Below, piece by piece: positions 18,267 to 28,428 of a stretch of DNA of 64,000 nucleotides. Position 1 is the first letter of the stretch. Each line of letters starts with the position of its first letter. The stretch covers positions 411,614-475,613 of the forward strand of contig NZ_JAJUBB010000003.1 of NCBI RefSeq assembly GCF_028683135.1, read 5' to 3'. Source of the stretch: Enterovibrio qingdaonensis (GTDB taxonomy: Bacteria > Pseudomonadota > Gammaproteobacteria > Enterobacterales > Vibrionaceae). The notes below the pieces were generated by a model. The model ran no database searches. It had not been told where the DNA came from and saw nothing but the letters and a program-made list of their open reading frames with translations. The position numbers were made by a program, and so were the translations under genes.

Positions 18267-18293
18267 AAAGGGCAGCCTAGCTGCCCTTTTTTA
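18267..18293 (+). terminator. Terminator between torA and torD
   Basis: AAAGGGCAG / CTGCCCTTTT stem with a 5-base loop and T-run, 17 bases after the torA stop. It should end most torCA transcripts before torD. Confidence 0.85.
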
Positions 18294-18405
18294 CTCTAAC
18301 TTCTATACACTTATATAGACTTATTACACTTATAGGTTCTATATCCAAGCCGCTTCTGATGACAGACAGCTTGGCTATACACTCTAACGCTTCTCGAAAA
18401 ACGGA

Positions 18406-19059
18406 ATGATAATGCAAGAATTTATTGCCATTAACGAACAACGCGCCGAGTTCTATTGGTGGATGTCTTCACTGTTTGCAACGGAATTGACCCAGCAAGA
18501 TCTGGACAATTACCATGGCGGTGATATGGACAACTACTATTCTGTATTGGCCATGACCGAAGAGCTGAAAGCCCCAATCGCAGAGTTTCGCGATACCTTG
18601 GGTCGATTGAAGCTACGTGAAGATGCACAGCTTGAGTTGTCAGCAGACTTTTGTGGCTTGTTCCTGAGCACACCGAAGACAGGTGCCCTTCCCTACGCAT
18701 CCATGTATATCGGTACAACTGGCTTGCTAAACGACAAACCTGCACAGGAAATGGCTGCGTGGATGAACCAATACGGCATCGCACAGCGCAAAGACTTCAA
18801 TGAACCATTTGACCACTTAGCGGTTCAGCTCGATTTTATGGGTAACCTTGTCATTCTTGCTAACAAAGAAGAAAGCGAAGAAAAACAAGAAGCGATGATG
18901 CAAGAACAAGGTCGCTTTTTAGAGACCATGCTGATGCCTTGGTTAAGTCAATTCCAAAAATCGGTGAATGATTTTGACCGTTTTGGTTTCTATAAATCTG
19001 CCGCTAATCTGCTGGCAGCATTCGTCGCTTTGGATGTCGCGTTTTTGAAAGGCGAATAA
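18406..19059 (+). CDS. torD: TorA-specific chaperone TorD
   Basis: A 217-residue all-helical TorD-family chaperone that binds the TorA signal peptide and apoenzyme and helps molybdenum-cofactor loading. Conserved stretches are LELSADFCGLFL, the TorD-family motif NEPFDHLA (EPxDH) and DFDRFGFYKSAANLL. Start is ATG 18406 or the in-frame ATG two codons later. It is 155 bases after torA and behind a terminator, so it probably has its own promoter or relies on read-through. Confidence 0.92.
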   Translation: MIMQEFIAINEQRAEFYWWMSSLFATELTQQDLDNYHGGDMDNYYSVLAMTEELKAPIAEFRDTLGRLKLREDAQLELSADFCGLFLSTPKTGALPYASMYIGTTGLLNDKPAQEMAAWMNQYGIAQRKDFNEPFDHLAVQLDFMGNLVILANKEESEEKQEAMMQEQGRFLETMLMPWLSQFQKSVNDFDRFGFYKSAANLLAAFVALDVAFLKGE

Positions 19060-19079
19060 ACTTAAAACTGGCAGACTAG

Positions 19080-19106
19080 AAAGCCGGCATTGCCCGGCTT
19101 TTTTTA
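19080..19106 (+). terminator. Terminator after torD
   Basis: AAGCCGG / CCGGCTT stem with a 6-base loop followed by a T-run. Confidence 0.85.
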
Positions 19107-19159
19107 TTGCTGAATAAGAATGTGGTCGATTTTTAGTGAAGAAGAAAAATCGCACGATA

Positions 19160-19254
19160 ACTGGGTGTTATACCCACACTCGATTAGGTTGACCCGCATC
19201 AAGCTTATTTACGCCGTAACGATAGAATAATTGCGACACTGCGTAACACCCAGT
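19160..19254 (+). repeat. Long-range 11-bp inverted repeat upstream of purR
   Basis: ACTGGGTGTTA (19160-19170) is exactly complementary to TAACACCCAGT (19244-19254), with 73 bases between the arms. It lies in the 438-base gap between torD and purR, just before the PUR box. It could fold a long stem in an RNA from this gap or mark a protein site. No coding sequence is seen in the gap. Confidence 0.4.
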
Positions 19255-19263
19255 AAACTGTGA

Positions 19264-19279
19264 ACGCAAGCGTTTGGCA
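19264..19279 (+). promoter_or_regulatory. PUR box (PurR operator)
   Basis: ACGCAAGCGTTTGGCA closely resembles the PurR operator ACGCAAACGTTTGCGT. It lies about 220 bases before purR, consistent with autorepression by PurR with hypoxanthine or guanine. Confidence 0.7.
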
Positions 19280-19497
19280 TTGAGAAATTAGGCATTGTTG
19301 CATGGGTACTTTCAGACGCTTCACTGTCTGTCGTTCTTCGCATTTGCAGACAGGCATTTCAATACTCAACACGCAATAGAGCAAGGGTTAACCACCTTTG
19401 CATCTTAAACGAATTTAGTACGCCGCTTTAGATAGCGGCGTAAACATGTTAAGCAGCCGAAACTGACGCTGCTAAAGAAAACGATAAGAAGATTACA

Positions 19498-20508
19498 ATG
19501 GCAACAATTAAAGACGTCGCACGACTCGCCGGTGTATCTACGACCACAGTTTCGCACGTGATCAATAAAACACGTTTTGTGGCAGAAAACACAACCAAGA
19601 AGGTATGGGCCGCCGTCGACGATTTGAACTACGCGCCAAGTGCTGTTGCGCGAAGCCTGAAGTGTAACTCGACGCGCACTATCGGTATGCTGGTCACCAA
19701 ATCCACTAACCCATTTTTCGCCGAAGTTGTTCATGGTGTAGAAGAGTATTGCTACAACGAAGGCTATACGCTGATCCTGTGTAACACTGAAGGTAACATT
19801 GCAAAACAACGCGACTATCTGCGTATGCTTGCGGAAAAGCGTGTTGATGGTGTTTTGGTCATGTGTTCTGACATCAGTGAAGAGTTGTTGGCTCTCCTTG
19901 AAAAGAAACAAGACTTGCCAATGGTTGTTATGAACTGGGGCACTGAGCACGTTAATACCGACTGTATTCACGACAATGCCGAACTAGGTGGCTACTTAGC
20001 AACCAAATTCCTGATTGATAGCGGCCATAAAGACATCGCATGTATCTCTGGTCAACTAGACCGACTTACATGTCAAACTCGCTTATCTGGATTTCGCAAA
20101 GCGTTGGAAGAGGCAGGTCTGCAGGAAAATCCAGAATGGATTGTTGAAGCGGATTTTGAATGTGACACTGCTGTTGAAGCCGCGAAAAAGCTACTGGCAC
20201 AAGACCGTCGTCCTACCGCAGTATTTTGTTTTAACGACATCATGGCACTGGCAGCAATCAGTACATTCCGTCAAGCTGGTTTAGATGTTCCTAACGACAT
20301 TTCTGTCATTGGTTATGACAATATCGATTTGGCGGCGTTCTTCTCACCACCGTTGACAACGATACATACGCCGAAAAATCGCCTCGGCAAAACGGCAATC
20401 AAACTCCTGCTTGAAAGGCTGGTCAATAAAGACAGCGAACAACAGGTCTTTGAGATGCAACCCGAGTTAGTCGTGCGTAGTTCAGTTAAGAACCTTAACG
20501 ACAAATAG
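19498..20508 (+). CDS. purR: Purine repressor PurR (LacI family)
   Basis: A 336-residue LacI-family repressor. The N-terminal helix-turn-helix and hinge ([20 protein letters not shown], then hinge helix PSAVARSLK) match PurR almost word for word, and the periplasmic-binding-like core follows with [13 protein letters not shown] and [10 protein letters not shown]. It represses purine-synthesis genes when bound to hypoxanthine or guanine. The upstream PUR box supports autoregulation. A terminator follows 26 bases after the stop. Confidence 0.95.
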   Translation: MATIKDVARLAGVSTTTVSHVINKTRFVAENTTKKVWAAVDDLNYAPSAVARSLKCNSTRTIGMLVTKSTNPFFAEVVHGVEEYCYNEGYTLILCNTEGNIAKQRDYLRMLAEKRVDGVLVMCSDISEELLALLEKKQDLPMVVMNWGTEHVNTDCIHDNAELGGYLATKFLIDSGHKDIACISGQLDRLTCQTRLSGFRKALEEAGLQENPEWIVEADFECDTAVEAAKKLLAQDRRPTAVFCFNDIMALAAISTFRQAGLDVPNDISVIGYDNIDLAAFFSPPLTTIHTPKNRLGKTAIKLLLERLVNKDSEQQVFEMQPELVVRSSVKNLNDK

Positions 20509-20534
20509 GCGACCTCTCTCCTATCGAACGACAT

Positions 20535-20562
20535 AGACCCGAGTCCTTGTACTCGGGTCTTT
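20535..20562 (+). terminator. Terminator after purR
   Basis: AGACCCGAGT (20535-20544) pairs with ACTCGGGTCT (20551-20560), followed by a T-rich stretch. Confidence 0.8.
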
Positions 20563-20802
20563 GTGTTTGTGAGTCACCCATCGACTCACTTATTTCGAAC
20601 TCGGCTCTATTTGACTTACACAATGCCTATTTTTAAAGGCATTACTGCCTTTTTTTCTTCCTCCTGAATCTAACGAAAACCACCGCTATTTCAGTGATTA
20701 CGCTCGAATGTCTGGCAATCAGGCCAATGCATTTCTGAACCAAGATCACACTTTGAATGGCTAGTATTAACGACAAATTTACTTAATTGAGTTAAGATAA
20801 CT

Positions 20803-20908
20803 GCGTCAAGAAAAAGGCAAACCATCGCGAAAGCGTGGGACGCAAAGCTTCCGGCCTTCCATCTTCAACAAACTTGTTGTGATGTGGTAGCGGAGTTACC
20901 GATGACGT
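20803..20908 (+). promoter_or_regulatory. Cyclic di-GMP-I (GEMM) riboswitch upstream of tfoY
   Basis: The aptamer core is present in order: GGCAAACC (near 20816), a stem closed by a GAAA tetraloop (20829-20832), GGGACGCAAAGC (20837-20848), CCGGCCT, a longer variable stem, then GGTAGCGGAGTTACCGATG (20886-20904). P1 pairs CGTCA (20804-20808) with TGACG (20903-20907). This is the class I c-di-GMP riboswitch; its position before a tfoX/tfoY-family gene matches the Vibrio cholerae Vc2 arrangement. About 100 bases separate P1 from the start codon and include a small hairpin (20921-20935), probably part of the expression platform. Confidence 0.93.
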
Positions 20909-21011
20909 TAGCATTCTCCTCCAGATAGCATCTGGCACTAGACAATTCATTGAATTCGTCCCGCTACGTTAATCCCCCTTGACCAATAGTCTTACAACGT
21001 CACGTTTGAGA

Positions 21012-21614
21012 ATGAGTCATATGGATAAGCCAACTTTAAAAAACACACTTAAGTTTTTTGAATCTTTAGGAAAAATCAAATCGCGTTCGATGTTTGGTGG
21101 TTTTGGCGTGTTTTGCAACGAAACCATGTTCGCGCTAGTGGTCCACGACCAATTGCACCTTCGCGCAGGCCAAGGGAATGAAGTTGAATTCATAAAACTT
21201 CAGATGCAGCCTTACGAATATAAAAAGCGCGGCTTCCCCGTCGTGACAAAGTATTACGCTATTCCTGAGTGTTGGTGGGGGCAGCCTAAAACGCTCATGG
21301 CGCATGCCGTTAAAGCACTTGAGATTGCCCGCGAAGACCAACATGAAAAAAAGACCGCCGTCCCAGCACGTATAAAAGACTTGCCCAACCTAAGGCTCGC
21401 TACCGAACGAATGCTGAAAAAAGCGGGTATCGGGTCCGTTCAAGAGTTGCAAGACACGGGCTCTGTAGCAGCCTTCCAAGCACTGCAAAAGTCTCACAAC
21501 GACTCAATCAGCCTTGAAATGCTTTGGGCGTTAGAAGGCGCGATTGAAGGTAAGCACTGGTCCGTGATTACCCCACAACGTCGCGATGAGCTTTTAGAGC
21601 ATCTTCACCCTTAA
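21012..21614 (+). CDS. tfoY: TfoX/Sxy-family regulator, TfoY type
   Basis: A 200-residue protein with the TfoX N-terminal domain (residues ~1-100: [27 protein letters not shown]) and the TfoX C-terminal helix-hairpin-like domain ([20 protein letters not shown] to the end). ATG 21012 is preferred over a TTG 33 bases upstream; ATG 21021 is also possible. In vibrios TfoX drives competence and TfoY drives motility and type VI secretion; the c-di-GMP riboswitch upstream points to TfoY. No competence genes lie nearby. Confidence 0.88.
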   Translation: MSHMDKPTLKNTLKFFESLGKIKSRSMFGGFGVFCNETMFALVVHDQLHLRAGQGNEVEFIKLQMQPYEYKKRGFPVVTKYYAIPECWWGQPKTLMAHAVKALEIAREDQHEKKTAVPARIKDLPNLRLATERMLKKAGIGSVQELQDTGSVAAFQALQKSHNDSISLEMLWALEGAIEGKHWSVITPQRRDELLEHLHP

Positions 21615-21632
21615 TTTATCGTTAACTGGAAC

Positions 21633-21675
21633 TTAAACTCCCAACGCGGCTCAAACTTAGAGTTGGGAGTTAAAA
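21633..21675 (+). terminator. Long hairpin after tfoY
   Basis: AACTCCCAAC (21636-21645) pairs with GTTGGGAGTT (21662-21671). No long T-run follows, so termination is probable but not certain. Confidence 0.5.
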
Positions 21676-21994
21676 TTGTCTCGACCACACCTCTAGCGCA
21701 CTACGTACTGTAACCATAAAAAATTACAGTTTGTCTTCTATTTCTGCCCTATAAATATGGTACTAAACCGAAAGTATCATCATGTTCTATTGCTTATACA
21801 GCAGGCCTTCAAATTACTTATTTCTAAAAAACACATCATTTTCCCTTCAAGCCAGCTTCAATCCATGAAAATACCACAAAACAATTTTATGTGACAAATG
21901 TCACACTTATGAGACACGATATGCCTCGTTGATTATCAGTTCAAAGAAAACTGGGCTATGCCAAATAAAGAGAGAGTTGAATGGCAACAATAAG

Positions 21995-22333
21995 ATGCAT
22001 TACAGCAGACCTTTTCCAGACCAAATCGACAGAATCTTCCGTGACCACTTTAGCAAGTGGCCCAGGAGGTTTAAGTGGACCGTGTTTAGCTGTTTTTTTC
22101 TTCCGGCATCTTTTTATATGGTTTTAACTCAAGGTATCTTCGCGCCTTCCTTCCTTACCATTTTGGTCATATTCTTTCTGGCACTTAACGCGATGGTTGT
22201 TTGCTGGGGCTTAAGACTGAACAGTTTTGCAAGGCGGTATTGGCACCGTAACTACCACATTACTGGCGCTACAACCATCGCCCTTGTTCCTTTAGCTCTA
22301 TTAGCGTTTCAATACACCAAATACTGTTTGTGA
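21995..22333 (+). CDS. Small membrane protein, function unknown
   Basis: A 112-residue protein with three hydrophobic segments (around FKWTVFSCFFLPASFYMVL, FLTILVIFFLALNAMVVCWG and TTIALVPLALLAFQY) and a charged N-terminus. I recognise no family. The start is placed at ATG 21995; the same frame extends back to a TTG at 21929. A different frame has an ATG at 21980 behind a purine-rich AGAGAG and could be a leader ORF. The gene is isolated between tfoY and the ynj operon. Confidence 0.5.
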   Translation: MHYSRPFPDQIDRIFRDHFSKWPRRFKWTVFSCFFLPASFYMVLTQGIFAPSFLTILVIFFLALNAMVVCWGLRLNSFARRYWHRNYHITGATTIALVPLALLAFQYTKYCL

Positions 22334-22710
22334 GTAACACGCCTTGCTGATTCAGCACGTTTGAATATTCAGATATGTCATTAAATACATGCAGTTAAAT
22401 TCCAAACCTGTAGACTCTCTCCCCACTACATCGAATTTTTTGAAGAAGAGTGCAATTTATTCCGAAACCTCTCGGTCTTATTCACCAAGCAAGAACGGAA
22501 ACGCGCGCATCTCCACCCTTTGCTTATGCTCAGAATCTTCATGAGTCACATTATTGGCAATAACTTCATTTAACTCTCTGGATTGTTACTGAAAGTAGTT
22601 ATGACAAACGTATGTTTTGCCATAGTTATTCTGTGAATAATGCGTAGCGTTCGGTGAAATGTCCGTCAGGGTGAGTCAGTGCAACATTGCTTTTAGATTA
22701 AGGACTTCAG
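22334..22710. other. Non-coding gap before the VTT-oxidoreductase operon
   Basis: A 377-base stretch with no supported ORF. It must hold the promoter of the operon starting at 22711, but I could not identify a convincing promoter or operator. Confidence 0.4.
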
Positions 22711-24888
22711 ATGAATAAACAAAAGCTAGCCATCATCGTCGTTATTGTTGCGATCTTCGTTACTTGGTTTGCTTTCGACCTCGGTGCTCTCTTTACGCTT
22801 GAAAATGCTAAAGCCCAACACGAAGCGTTAAAAGACTCTATTGCGAGCAACTTCCTTACCGCAAGTATCATCTACTTCGCCGTGTACATTGGAATGACTG
22901 CGTTGTCTTTGCCCGGTGCAGCCATCGCGACGCTTTTGGGTGCCGCCCTATTTGGTTTTTGGTGGGCACTGTTATTGGTTTCTTTCGCCAGTTCGATTGG
23001 GGCAACGCTGGCGTTTCTTGTAAGCCGATTCCTGCTAAAAGACAGTGTACAAAGTAAATTCGGAAATAAGCTCACCACAATAAACCAAGGTGTAGAGAAG
23101 GACGGTCCGTTTTATCTATTAACACTGCGTCTCATTCCGGTTTTCCCATTTTTCTTGATAAATCTACTCATGGGCCTGACGCCTATCCGTACCTTAACGT
23201 TTTATGTCGTGAGTCAAATAGGCATGTTACCTGGTACCGCTGTTTACATTAATGCTGGTACGCAACTCGCTCAGATAGACTCACTGAGCGGTATTGTTTC
23301 GCCCGGCGTACTGTTGTCTCTGGTTTTGTTGGGTGTGTTCCCTATCATCGCGAAGGTTGTTATGAATTTTCTACAAAAACGTCGTGTATACGCAAAATGG
23401 CAAAAGCCAAACACGTTTGATCGCAACCTCATTGCGATAGGAGCAGGTGCTGGCGGTCTGGTTACGACCTATATCGGTGCCGCAGTAAAAGCGAAAGTTA
23501 CCCTAATAGAGAAACACAAAATGGGCGGTGACTGCCTGAATACGGGCTGTGTACCATCAAAAGCTCTCATCCGCGCAGGTCATGCTGTACACGAAATCAA
23601 ACGCTCGAACGAATTTGGGGTTTCTGTTGGCGAACCTAGCGTTGATTTCGCAAAAGTCATGGGGCGAGTTCATAAAGTTATAGCGGACATCGAACCCCAC
23701 GATTCGGTCGAACGTTATACCAAGCTTGGCGTTGAGTGTATTCAAGGCGAAGCCAAGATCCTTTCTCCGTGGGAAGTAGAAGTCAATGGAGAGCGTTTGA
23801 CTACGCGTAACCTGGTTATTGCAACAGGTGCTCGCCCTCTCGTTCCTGGGATTCCTGGCCTACAAGAAGTGAGTTACCTGACATCAGATAACGTCTGGGA
23901 GCTAACTGAGCAGCCTAAAAAATTACTGGTATTAGGTGGCGGTCCTATTGGCAGCGAGTTAGCGCAGAGTTTCGCGCGATTAGGGACTGACGTTACCTTG
24001 GTGGAAATGGCAGACCAACTGCTTATCCGTGAAGACGCAGACGCAGCAGAATTGGTTGTTAAAGGCTTAACCGAGGATGGCGTAAACATTCTGCTAAGTC
24101 ATAAAGCTACGCGATTTGAGAAAGACGGGGACGTGCAGCGCGCATTCCTCGAACACAATGGCGAAGAAGTCGTTGTTGAATTTGACTACGTCATGCTGGC
24201 ATTGGGCCGCGTTGCCAATACAAAAGGCTTTGGCCTTGAAGAGATTGGAGTTGAGTTAACAGACCGTGGCACCGTGAAGGTGAACGAATATCTTCAAACA
24301 AACTACCCAAACATCTTCGCTGTCGGTGATGTCGCAGGTCCTTTTCAGTTAACCCACGCAGCAGGTCATCAAGCTTGGTACGCAGCGGTAAACGCTTTGT
24401 TTGGCGACTTCAAAAAATTCAAAGCAGACTATTCCGTTATGCCAGCAGCCACTTATACAGCACCAGAAGTTGCGCGTGTAGGGATTAACGAGAAAGAAGC
24501 CATTGCTCAAGGTATTGAGTATGAAGTTGCTCACTATGGTATCGATGATCTTGACCGCGCAATCGCAGACGGCGAGGACCACGGCTTTATCAAAGTGATT
24601 ACGCCGAAAGGAAAAGACAAGATTTTGGGTGCCACCATTGTCGGTTCCCATGCTGGCGACTTGCTCGCAGAATTTACCCTCGCTATGCGCCACGGCCTTG
24701 GATTGAACAAAATTCTTGGTACGGTTCACCCTTACCCAACAATGAGCGAAGCGACAAAATATACCGCAGGTGTTTGGAAACAAAATAACGCGCCACAAGG
24801 TCTGCTTGCATGGGTAGAAAAATTTCACACTTGGATGCGTAATGAATCCAATTCAAAGAACTCGTCATCAATGATTAAGGAAGATTGA
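22711..24888 (+). CDS. Fusion of a VTT (SNARE-associated/DedA-like) membrane domain and an FAD pyridine-nucleotide-disulfide oxidoreductase
   Basis: A 725-residue two-part protein. Residues ~1-230 form a VTT-type membrane domain with about six spans ([35 protein letters not shown]). Residues ~238-715 are a complete flavoprotein disulfide reductase: FAD motif IGAGAGGL, redox pair [18 protein letters not shown] motif GGGPIGSE, second FAD motif [17 protein letters not shown] and the C-terminal His/Glu-type HPYPTMSE. It resembles mercuric-reductase-like and lipoamide-dehydrogenase-like enzymes without the NmerA domain. It stops 5 bases before the ynjB-like ATG, so it leads that operon. Substrate unknown; a membrane-tethered thiol/disulfide role is inference. 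Confidence 0.9.
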   Translation: MNKQKLAIIVVIVAIFVTWFAFDLGALFTLENAKAQHEALKDSIASNFLTASIIYFAVYIGMTALSLPGAAIATLLGAALFGFWWALLLVSFASSIGATLAFLVSRFLLKDSVQSKFGNKLTTINQGVEKDGPFYLLTLRLIPVFPFFLINLLMGLTPIRTLTFYVVSQIGMLPGTAVYINAGTQLAQIDSLSGIVSPGVLLSLVLLGVFPIIAKVVMNFLQKRRVYAKWQKPNTFDRNLIAIGAGAGGLVTTYIGAAVKAKVTLIEKHKMGGDCLNTGCVPSKALIRAGHAVHEIKRSNEFGVSVGEPSVDFAKVMGRVHKVIADIEPHDSVERYTKLGVECIQGEAKILSPWEVEVNGERLTTRNLVIATGARPLVPGIPGLQEVSYLTSDNVWELTEQPKKLLVLGGGPIGSELAQSFARLGTDVTLVEMADQLLIREDADAAELVVKGLTEDGVNILLSHKATRFEKDGDVQRAFLEHNGEEVVVEFDYVMLALGRVANTKGFGLEEIGVELTDRGTVKVNEYLQTNYPNIFAVGDVAGPFQLTHAAGHQAWYAAVNALFGDFKKFKADYSVMPAATYTAPEVARVGINEKEAIAQGIEYEVAHYGIDDLDRAIADGEDHGFIKVITPKGKDKILGATIVGSHAGDLLAEFTLAMRHGLGLNKILGTVHPYPTMSEATKYTAGVWKQNNAPQGLLAWVEKFHTWMRNESNSKNSSSMIKED

Positions 24889-24893
24889 TAACA

Positions 24894-26033
24894 ATGAATT
24901 TGAAATCCATCGTTACCGCTTGCGCCCTCTCCCTCGCATCAGCCGCTTCTGCGGCTGATCTTTCAAATTGGGCGTCGGTGGAAGACGCGGCACAAGGTCA
25001 AACTGTTTACTTTAATGCTTGGGGTGGTAGCCAAGAAATTAACGCCTACCTACGCTGGGCAGGCGACGAGCTGAAAGATCGTTACGGCGTCACACTTCAA
25101 CACGTTAAAGTTTCTGACATTGCGGAAACAGTAAACCGTCTTGTTGCAGAAAAAGCAGCTGGGAAGAATAGCGGCGGCAGCGTGGATATGGTTTGGATCA
25201 ATGGCGAAAATTTCAAATCAATGAAATCTAACGACTTACTATTTGGTCCTTTCGTTGAGCAATTACCTAGCTGGGCGATTGTCGATAAATCACTGCCCGT
25301 TACCGAAGATTTTACTGAACCAACAAACGGCTTGGAGGCCCCTTGGGGCGTTGGGCAACTGGTCTTTATTCACGATGAAAAAACCTTGGCTAATCCACCA
25401 GCATCGTTTACCGAACTGCTCAGTCTTGCCAAAGCTTTTCCCGGAAAAACGACCTACCCTAAGCCACCTGCATTCCATGGCACAAGCTTCCTAAAAGCCG
25501 CACTGCTTGAGCTTGCTACCGATTCAGCCCCACTCTACAAACCCGTTGATTCGGAGAAATTTGCTGAGATAACTGCGCCACTATGGTCATACCTAGATGA
25601 ATTACACGGTGTGGCATGGCGAGGAGGGAAGCAATTTCCTGCAGGTAGCGCAGAAACCATGCAATTGCTCGACGACGGTGAATTGCTACTGGCAATCACC
25701 TTTAACCCAAACGCAGCAGACACGGCGATTAAAAATGGAACGCTAGCGCCGACAGCTAAGACCTTCGCGTTTGATCAGGGAGCCCTGTCTAACATTCACT
25801 TTATGGGCATTCCTTGGAATGCAAATGCCAAAGAAGGTGCATTGGTTGCCATTAACTTTTTGATGAGTGAAGAAGCACAATCACGTAAAGCCAATAGCGA
25901 TGTTTGGGGCGATCCCGCTGTTGTTAAATTGACAAGTGTGGGCAGTAAAGCACTATTTAAGTCGCAACCGGAACCTCATCCAAGTTGGCAAGGCGCGCTT
26001 GAACAGGCTTGGCTTGAGAGATATGGTCAGTAA
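24894..26033 (+). CDS. ynjB: ABC transporter substrate-binding protein, YnjB family
   Basis: A 379-residue periplasmic binding protein. The signal peptide ([20 protein letters not shown]) is cleaved before ADLSNW; the mature part is the YnjB-type extracellular solute-binding family ([30 protein letters not shown]). ATG 24894 is preferred over TTG 24885, which overlaps the previous stop. It is followed by permease and ATPase genes in the E. coli ynjBCD order. The substrate of YnjBCD is not established. Confidence 0.88.
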   Translation: MNLKSIVTACALSLASAASAADLSNWASVEDAAQGQTVYFNAWGGSQEINAYLRWAGDELKDRYGVTLQHVKVSDIAETVNRLVAEKAAGKNSGGSVDMVWINGENFKSMKSNDLLFGPFVEQLPSWAIVDKSLPVTEDFTEPTNGLEAPWGVGQLVFIHDEKTLANPPASFTELLSLAKAFPGKTTYPKPPAFHGTSFLKAALLELATDSAPLYKPVDSEKFAEITAPLWSYLDELHGVAWRGGKQFPAGSAETMQLLDDGELLLAITFNPNAADTAIKNGTLAPTAKTFAFDQGALSNIHFMGIPWNANAKEGALVAINFLMSEEAQSRKANSDVWGDPAVVKLTSVGSKALFKSQPEPHPSWQGALEQAWLERYGQ

Positions 26034-26072
26034 TTATCCGCGAATATTGTTAAACGCAGTAGAGAGGTAAAC

Positions 26073-27773
26073 ATGTTACGTCTGTTGTACGTTGTGACGC
26101 TGACGGTATGCTGTTTGCCCTTGATACCCGGATTGGGAGGCGTGCTACTTTCAGCTATCAGCTACCTCCCAGTCCTTGGTTTACACGAACCAAGTATTGC
26201 TGGCTGGCAGGCAATGCTGGCGTGGCCATCTACAATCATTTCCTTAGAAATTACCCTATATACAGGCATTGCAGCATCCGCTTTAGCCGTTATGTTCACC
26301 TTCCTCATTCTCCAAGCATGTTGGGGAACAAAAGGATGGCGACGAATTGAAAGATGGCTGGCCCCACTACTCGCAATGCCTCATGTCGCCTTTGCGATAG
26401 GCTTTGCGCTGACGTTTGCCCCTTCAGGCTGGTTGTTTCGTTTCTCAGCACTCTTTTCTTCGGAAAATGAACCTTACCAATGGTCCCTTGTTCAGGACCA
26501 ATATGGGATTGGACTCATCTTGGCCTTGGCGATCAAAGAAACACCCTTTTTGTTACTTATGAGCCTCGCGGTTCTAAAGCAAATGCGGGTTGATAAGCTA
26601 CTCAATGTATCTCAAAGCCTTGGGTACAATCGAAGTGCAGCCTGGATGAAAGTCATCTTTCCTCAATGGTTACCAAGGATGCGCTTTCCAATATACGCGG
26701 TAATTGCTTATGGGCTTTCTGTTGTTGATGTTGCAATGATCATTGGCCCTACATCGCCAAACACATTTGCGGTATTAGTCTGGCAATGGTTTAACGACCC
26801 TGACTTGCAATTGCTCCCTCGCGCTGCAGCAGGTGCCATTTCGTTGTTCGTTCTCTGCTTCGCGGTATTACTCGCCTATCGCTTGTTCGAATATTTAATT
26901 GTTCGCGTTTGGCAAAATTGGCAGTTCAGCGGAAGCAAATGCATTTCATTGCCGGGAAAAAACCTTTTCAAACTGGTCGCAGTTATCCCTTTTCTCATGA
27001 TTCCCGTGTTACTGGTTTGGTCTTTCGCATTGCGTTGGCGATTCCCAGACATTTGGCCAAGCCGATTCAGCGTGCGCTTTTGGGAGCAAGAAAGCCGCCA
27101 CCTCATTGAGCTTGCCACCAACAGCCTGATCTTAGGCCTAATTTCAGCAACGGTTGCACTTGTGTTTGCGATTGGCTGCCTAGAATACAGAGACAAGTAC
27201 CACAAGTCGGTCCCTCAACTTGTCATCGCGATTCCAATGCTGATCCCTCAGCTTTCTATTCTATTTGGCATTCAAGTAGCGATTTACATGCTGCCCGGGC
27301 AATGGCATGTTCCCGCGACCATTTGGGCACACATTCTGTTCGCGTTTCCTTATGTTTATCTCGCCCTGGACGGACCTTGGAAATCATTCGATCAACGGTT
27401 AACACAAACCGCCCGAAGCTTGGGGCACAGTCCTTTTAAAGCATGGAGCTTAGTAAAGTTACCGAATGTATTACCCGCCATCCTTTTGGCTTGGGCTGTG
27501 GGTTTAAGTGTTAGTTTCGCACAATACCTACCTACACAATTGCTAGGTGCAGGTCGCATCACAACACTGACCACCGAAGCCGTCAGTTTAGCCAGTGGAC
27601 AAGACAGACGGATCAGCGCGGTCTATGGCTTGATTCAGGCATTTCTACCCTTGGTATTTTTCGCAATCGCATTGGCCGCAAGTCGTATTTCTGACCCAAA
27701 ACGGCGTCTGGCAAGACAAGCAGAACAAAGAGAGATAAGCGATGAGTTTGTCCGTACAAAACCTAACTATTAA
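26073..27773 (+). CDS. ynjC: ABC transporter permease, YnjC family (double membrane domain)
   Basis: A 566-residue permease made of two fused binding-protein-dependent membrane domains, each with an EAA-type loop (SQSLGYNRSAAWMKVIFPQWLP; ARSLGHSPFKAWSLVKLPN). About twelve spans are visible. Such fused permeases act as their own pair, as in ThiP. It overlaps the ATPase gene by 32 bases, which implies translational coupling. Confidence 0.92.
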   Translation: MLRLLYVVTLTVCCLPLIPGLGGVLLSAISYLPVLGLHEPSIAGWQAMLAWPSTIISLEITLYTGIAASALAVMFTFLILQACWGTKGWRRIERWLAPLLAMPHVAFAIGFALTFAPSGWLFRFSALFSSENEPYQWSLVQDQYGIGLILALAIKETPFLLLMSLAVLKQMRVDKLLNVSQSLGYNRSAAWMKVIFPQWLPRMRFPIYAVIAYGLSVVDVAMIIGPTSPNTFAVLVWQWFNDPDLQLLPRAAAGAISLFVLCFAVLLAYRLFEYLIVRVWQNWQFSGSKCISLPGKNLFKLVAVIPFLMIPVLLVWSFALRWRFPDIWPSRFSVRFWEQESRHLIELATNSLILGLISATVALVFAIGCLEYRDKYHKSVPQLVIAIPMLIPQLSILFGIQVAIYMLPGQWHVPATIWAHILFAFPYVYLALDGPWKSFDQRLTQTARSLGHSPFKAWSLVKLPNVLPAILLAWAVGLSVSFAQYLPTQLLGAGRITTLTTEAVSLASGQDRRISAVYGLIQAFLPLVFFAIALAASRISDPKRRLARQAEQREISDEFVRTKPNY

Positions 27774-28428
27774 AACCACCCAACTTACACTGCTCGAAGA
27801 CATGAGCTTTGAGGTGGAAAATGGCGATGTCCTATCGATAATGGGACCCAGTGGTTGTGGCAAATCTACGCTGCTTTCCGCCATTGCCGGACATCTTTCC
27901 CCAGAATTCGAATGTGTCGGAGACATATATGTAAACGACACCAGTATCCTTTCCACACCGGCCGAGAAGCGCGCTGTTGGCATACTGTTCCAAGACGATC
28001 TCTTATTTCCCCATCTCAACATTTGGCAGAATCTGGCGTTTGGCTTGCCCGAAACAATGTCTGCGACGGAGAAAAAGGCTCGCGCCTTAGCCACGCTTAA
28101 TGAAATTGAACTGTCAGAGATCGCTTACAAAGCACCGGACCAAATCTCCGGGGGCCAGAGAGCGCGTATAAGCCTTATGCGCACACTGCTTTCTCACCCT
28201 AAAGTCATATTGCTCGATGAGCCATTTAGTAAATTAGATAAACCGCTCCGTAAGGCATTTCGTGCGTTTGTATTCAAACAAATCAAGGCACGAAACATCG
28301 CCGCCGTGATGGTGACGCACGATGACAGCGACGTACCGATGGAAAGCACACTCTTAAATTGGCCGGTTGCAGATCCGCCGTCTTCCACTCGACCGTCATT
28401 TATGAACTCGGAGCGAAACCATGCTTGA
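27742..28428 (+). CDS. ynjD: ABC transporter ATP-binding protein, YnjD family
   Basis: A 228-residue ATPase with Walker A GPSGCGKST (near residue 34), Q-loop FQDDLLFP, a signature motif ISGGQRAR, Walker B VILLDEPF and switch His in VMVTHDD. It powers the YnjBC importer. It starts inside ynjC and its end overlaps ynjF by 8 bases. Confidence 0.93.
   Translation: MSLSVQNLTIKTTQLTLLEDMSFEVENGDVLSIMGPSGCGKSTLLSAIAGHLSPEFECVGDIYVNDTSILSTPAEKRAVGILFQDDLLFPHLNIWQNLAFGLPETMSATEKKARALATLNEIELSEIAYKAPDQISGGQRARISLMRTLLSHPKVILLDEPFSKLDKPLRKAFRAFVFKQIKARNIAAVMVTHDDSDVPMESTLLNWPVADPPSSTRPSFMNSERNHA

Noticed and set aside
21980..22126. Possible 48-codon leader ORF starting at ATG 21980 after AGAGAG
   Set aside because: It overlaps the membrane-protein frame, has no recognisable features, and the purine run may instead serve ATG 21995.
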